Assembly (NCBI GenBank): GCA_030617005.1
Contig: JAUWWH010000052.1
Span: 1 to 6,584, forward strand
Reading direction: 5' to 3'
From: Candidatus Bathyarchaeota archaeon
GTDB lineage: Archaea; Thermoproteota; Bathyarchaeia; RBG-16-48-13; GCA-020355125
DNA: 6,584 nucleotides
The notes beneath the pieces are model-generated. The model ran no database searches. It was not told the DNA's origin and saw only the letters and a program-made list of their open reading frames with translations. This document shows positions 5,545 to 6,584 of this stretch, one piece after another (position 1 is the first letter of the stretch; the number at the start of each line of letters is the position of its first letter). The position numbers and the translations under genes are program-made.

Positions 5545-6210
5545 TTATGTAAATAAATTACTCAAGTTTTTAACACTGGGTTGAACATCAACTCCCATCT
5601 CTCTGAATTTTTCTTTAGAGGAATATCCTGTTAAGACTCCAATAAATTTCACCTTCGAATTTATCGCACAAAGTGCATCAAGCCACGAGTCTCCCACCAT
5701 TATTGCCTCGTTAGATTTTATGTTTAAACCTTTTAGTGCTCTCAATAAGTGCTCAGAGTCCGGTTTTGGATTTTCACAGTCATCTCTTGCTACTATAATA
5801 TCTATAAATTTTAACATATCTGTAATCCTTAACGCTTCAATAGTAGACACTCTACAATTTCGTGTTACTATTCCAATCCTTATCTTTTTAGTTTTTAGCT
5901 TCTGTAAAATCTCTTTAGCTCCATGGATCTCGATAGTATCTTCAATATTTTCCATCTCAACTTCCTGAATAGCGTTTGCAATCTCTTTATTTATCTTTGA
6001 GATTTTAGTTTCGCTTATACCCTTCTCCTTTAAGATTACTTTGAATTTATTAGGATTAGTTATCAATAAGTATGGAAACGAATCTTCTGTAAATCCATGC
6101 AACGTGAGAACCTTTATTATCTTCTTCCGCATCTTAAGAAAATTTATTTTTGAAGTGAGAAGGGTCCCTTCTAAATCTAAAATAACAGTTTTGATCTGAC
6201 CCAGTTTCAT
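5545..6210 (-). CDS. HAD-superfamily phosphatase (phosphoglycolate-phosphatase-like)
   Basis: This is a cytosolic HAD hydrolase of 221 aa when started at the ATG at 6210. All four catalytic motifs are present: motif I ILDLEGTLL with nucleophile D12, motif II IGIVTRN with T116, motif III NPKPDSEH with K149, and motif IV VGDSWLDA with D174 and D178. Residues about 20-95 between motifs I and II are helical and would be the cap, as in subfamily I. The usual second Asp of motif I is Glu (E14), as in DxEGT proteins such as the enolase-phosphatase type, so substrate should not be assumed. The frame stays open to an ATG at 6246, adding MRIVRTIEVVCT. I prefer 6210 because a TATA box at 6251-6260 would start transcription near 6230, inside that extension. 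The stop is TAA. Phosphoglycolate, a sugar phosphate or a nucleotide are all possible substrates. Confidence 0.9.
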   Translation of the reverse strand: MKLGQIKTVILDLEGTLLTSKINFLKMRKKIIKVLTLHGFTEDSFPYLLITNPNKFKVILKEKGISETKISKINKEIANAIQEVEMENIEDTIEIHGAKEILQKLKTKKIRIGIVTRNCRVSTIEALRITDMLKFIDIIVARDDCENPKPDSEHLLRALKGLNIKSNEAIMVGDSWLDALCAINSKVKFIGVLTGYSSKEKFREMGVDVQPSVKNLSNLFT

Positions 6211-6249
6211 TGTACAAACCACTTCAATAGTACGCACGATTCTCAATAA

Positions 6250-6260
6250 CTATTTAAATC
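6250..6260 (-). promoter_or_regulatory. Candidate TATA box for the HAD gene
   Basis: The minus strand reads GATTTAAATAG. At about 26 nt spacing the transcript would begin near 6230, after the upstream ATG at 6246 and about 20 nt before the ATG at 6210. This is the main reason for choosing 6210 as the start. GTGGT in the short leader is at best a weak ribosome binding site. Confidence 0.5.
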
Positions 6261-6482
6261 TTATTTGAATATTTTATTAGTGATTTTTTCTGAATTTAGG
6301 CAGATTTCCTTCTAATTAAAGTATATTTATAATTCTTGGATAACTCCTTTTTGACAAAGAGAATTCTAATATTATAAGTTTTTTATGGAAAGCAGGAAAC
6401 ATCATGATTATACTACTCTTTTCAGTAATTCTCGATTAGGAGTCACCCTTTATTATATAATAATGACATAGAATAAACCTTG
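6261..6482. other. AT-rich intergenic stretch without a convincing gene
   Basis: Both strands hold only frames of about 30 codons or less, without good ribosome binding sites. The clearest structure is the 14-bp perfect palindrome TTATTATATAATAA (6450-6463), which contains a TATA-like core on both strands and could serve as a promoter in either direction. No tRNA-like cloverleaf or C/D-box RNA was evident. Confidence 0.4.
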
Positions 6483-6584
6483 TTAAACTGAGAATAACTT
6501 TGTTATTCCTAATTCTTTCCCATCTCTACTATTTTTTATTTGTCCAAATTGGACAATACTTATTTTCTCCCTACATGGTGTAAA
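6483..6584 (-). CDS. Possible C-terminal end of an unknown gene entering from the right edge
   Basis: A minus-strand frame is open from the window edge for 33 codons to a TAA at 6485-6483. The peptide (REKISIVQFGQIKNSRDGKE and then LGITKLFSV) has a protein-like mix of charged and hydrophobic residues. Its length is short enough for chance in AT-rich DNA, and two palindromes (6492-6508 and 6540-6556) lie inside it, which would favour a regulatory region instead. No family can be named from so short a piece. Confidence 0.3.
   Translation of the reverse strand, partial: FTPCREKISIVQFGQIKNSRDGKELGITKLFSV
6492..6508. repeat. Inverted repeat GAATAAC-TTT-GTTATTC
   Basis: Perfect 7-base arms around a 3-base loop. 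It lies just before the TAA of the possible right-edge gene. No T-run follows on the minus strand, so it is not a typical terminator. Confidence 0.4.
6540..6556. repeat. Perfect 17-bp palindrome TTGTCCAA-A-TTGGACAA
   Basis: The 8-base arms match exactly around a single central A, and contain GTCC/GGAC in otherwise AT-rich DNA. The size and symmetry suit a dimeric regulator's operator. It lies within the possible right-edge reading frame (codons for VQFGQ), so it could also be coding coincidence. Confidence 0.5.

Noticed and set aside
5720..5968. Plus-strand 82-codon frame opposite the HAD gene
   Set aside because: It covers the region encoding HAD motifs II and III on the other strand and has no independent support.
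6316..6405. Minus-strand 29-codon frame starting with two ATGs
   Set aside because: It is short, lacks a good ribosome binding site, and is within what AT-rich DNA gives by chance.
6385..6471. Plus-strand 28-codon frame (MESRKHHDYT...) ending in TAG
   Set aside because: It is too short to support. Reading through its TAG adds only four codons before a TAA, so it is not evidence for recoding.
6440..6580. Minus-strand frame that stays open if TAG is read as sense
   Set aside because: It would need three TAGs, two of them in tandem, within a short peptide without protein-like pattern.

Overview
The window looks like chromosomal DNA from a low-GC archaeon. The signs are an archaeal-type two-subunit isopropylmalate/homoaconitate dehydratase (418 aa plus about 166 aa), TATA-like boxes at archaeal distances from starts, terminators that are plain U-runs, and a large PKD-domain surface protein with a C-terminal membrane anchor. 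I cannot fix the phylum. All supported genes lie on the minus strand, so they are read from high to low coordinates.

In transcription order: a possible C-terminal end of an unknown gene enters from the right edge (6483-6584), followed by about 240 bases of AT-rich DNA with palindromes. Next come a HAD-family phosphatase (5545-6210, most likely start 6210) and a 180-base leader with tandem and palindromic repeats. The dehydratase large subunit leuC (4106-5362) and small subunit leuD (3604-4104) follow, one base apart, then a strong poly-U terminator. After that comes a two-part membrane protein (3104-3448 and 2708-3070) and an 841-codon secreted, membrane-anchored PKD protein (69-2594). A possible further gene starts at 72 and runs off the left edge.

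Two genes carry a single in-frame stop with undisturbed reading frame on both sides. In leuD, codon 86 is TAG, and the 80 codons after it encode the conserved rest of the subunit, ending in TAA. The position is lysine or glutamate in relatives as I remember them. No other gene in the window ends in TAG. This fits UAG being read as an amino acid (pyrrolysine in some archaea), but a recent nonsense mutation is not excluded. In the membrane protein, a TGA splits a protein with one membrane helix at each end. The second half has no export signal of its own, so the two halves look like one ancestral polypeptide.

Functionally, leuC and leuD would form one [4Fe-4S] hydro-lyase for a 2-hydroxyacid such as isopropylmalate or homocitrate. 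The two surface proteins probably face the cell exterior, and the HAD protein is a cytosolic phosphatase of unknown substrate. I saw no tRNA, rRNA, CRISPR array or insertion sequence.
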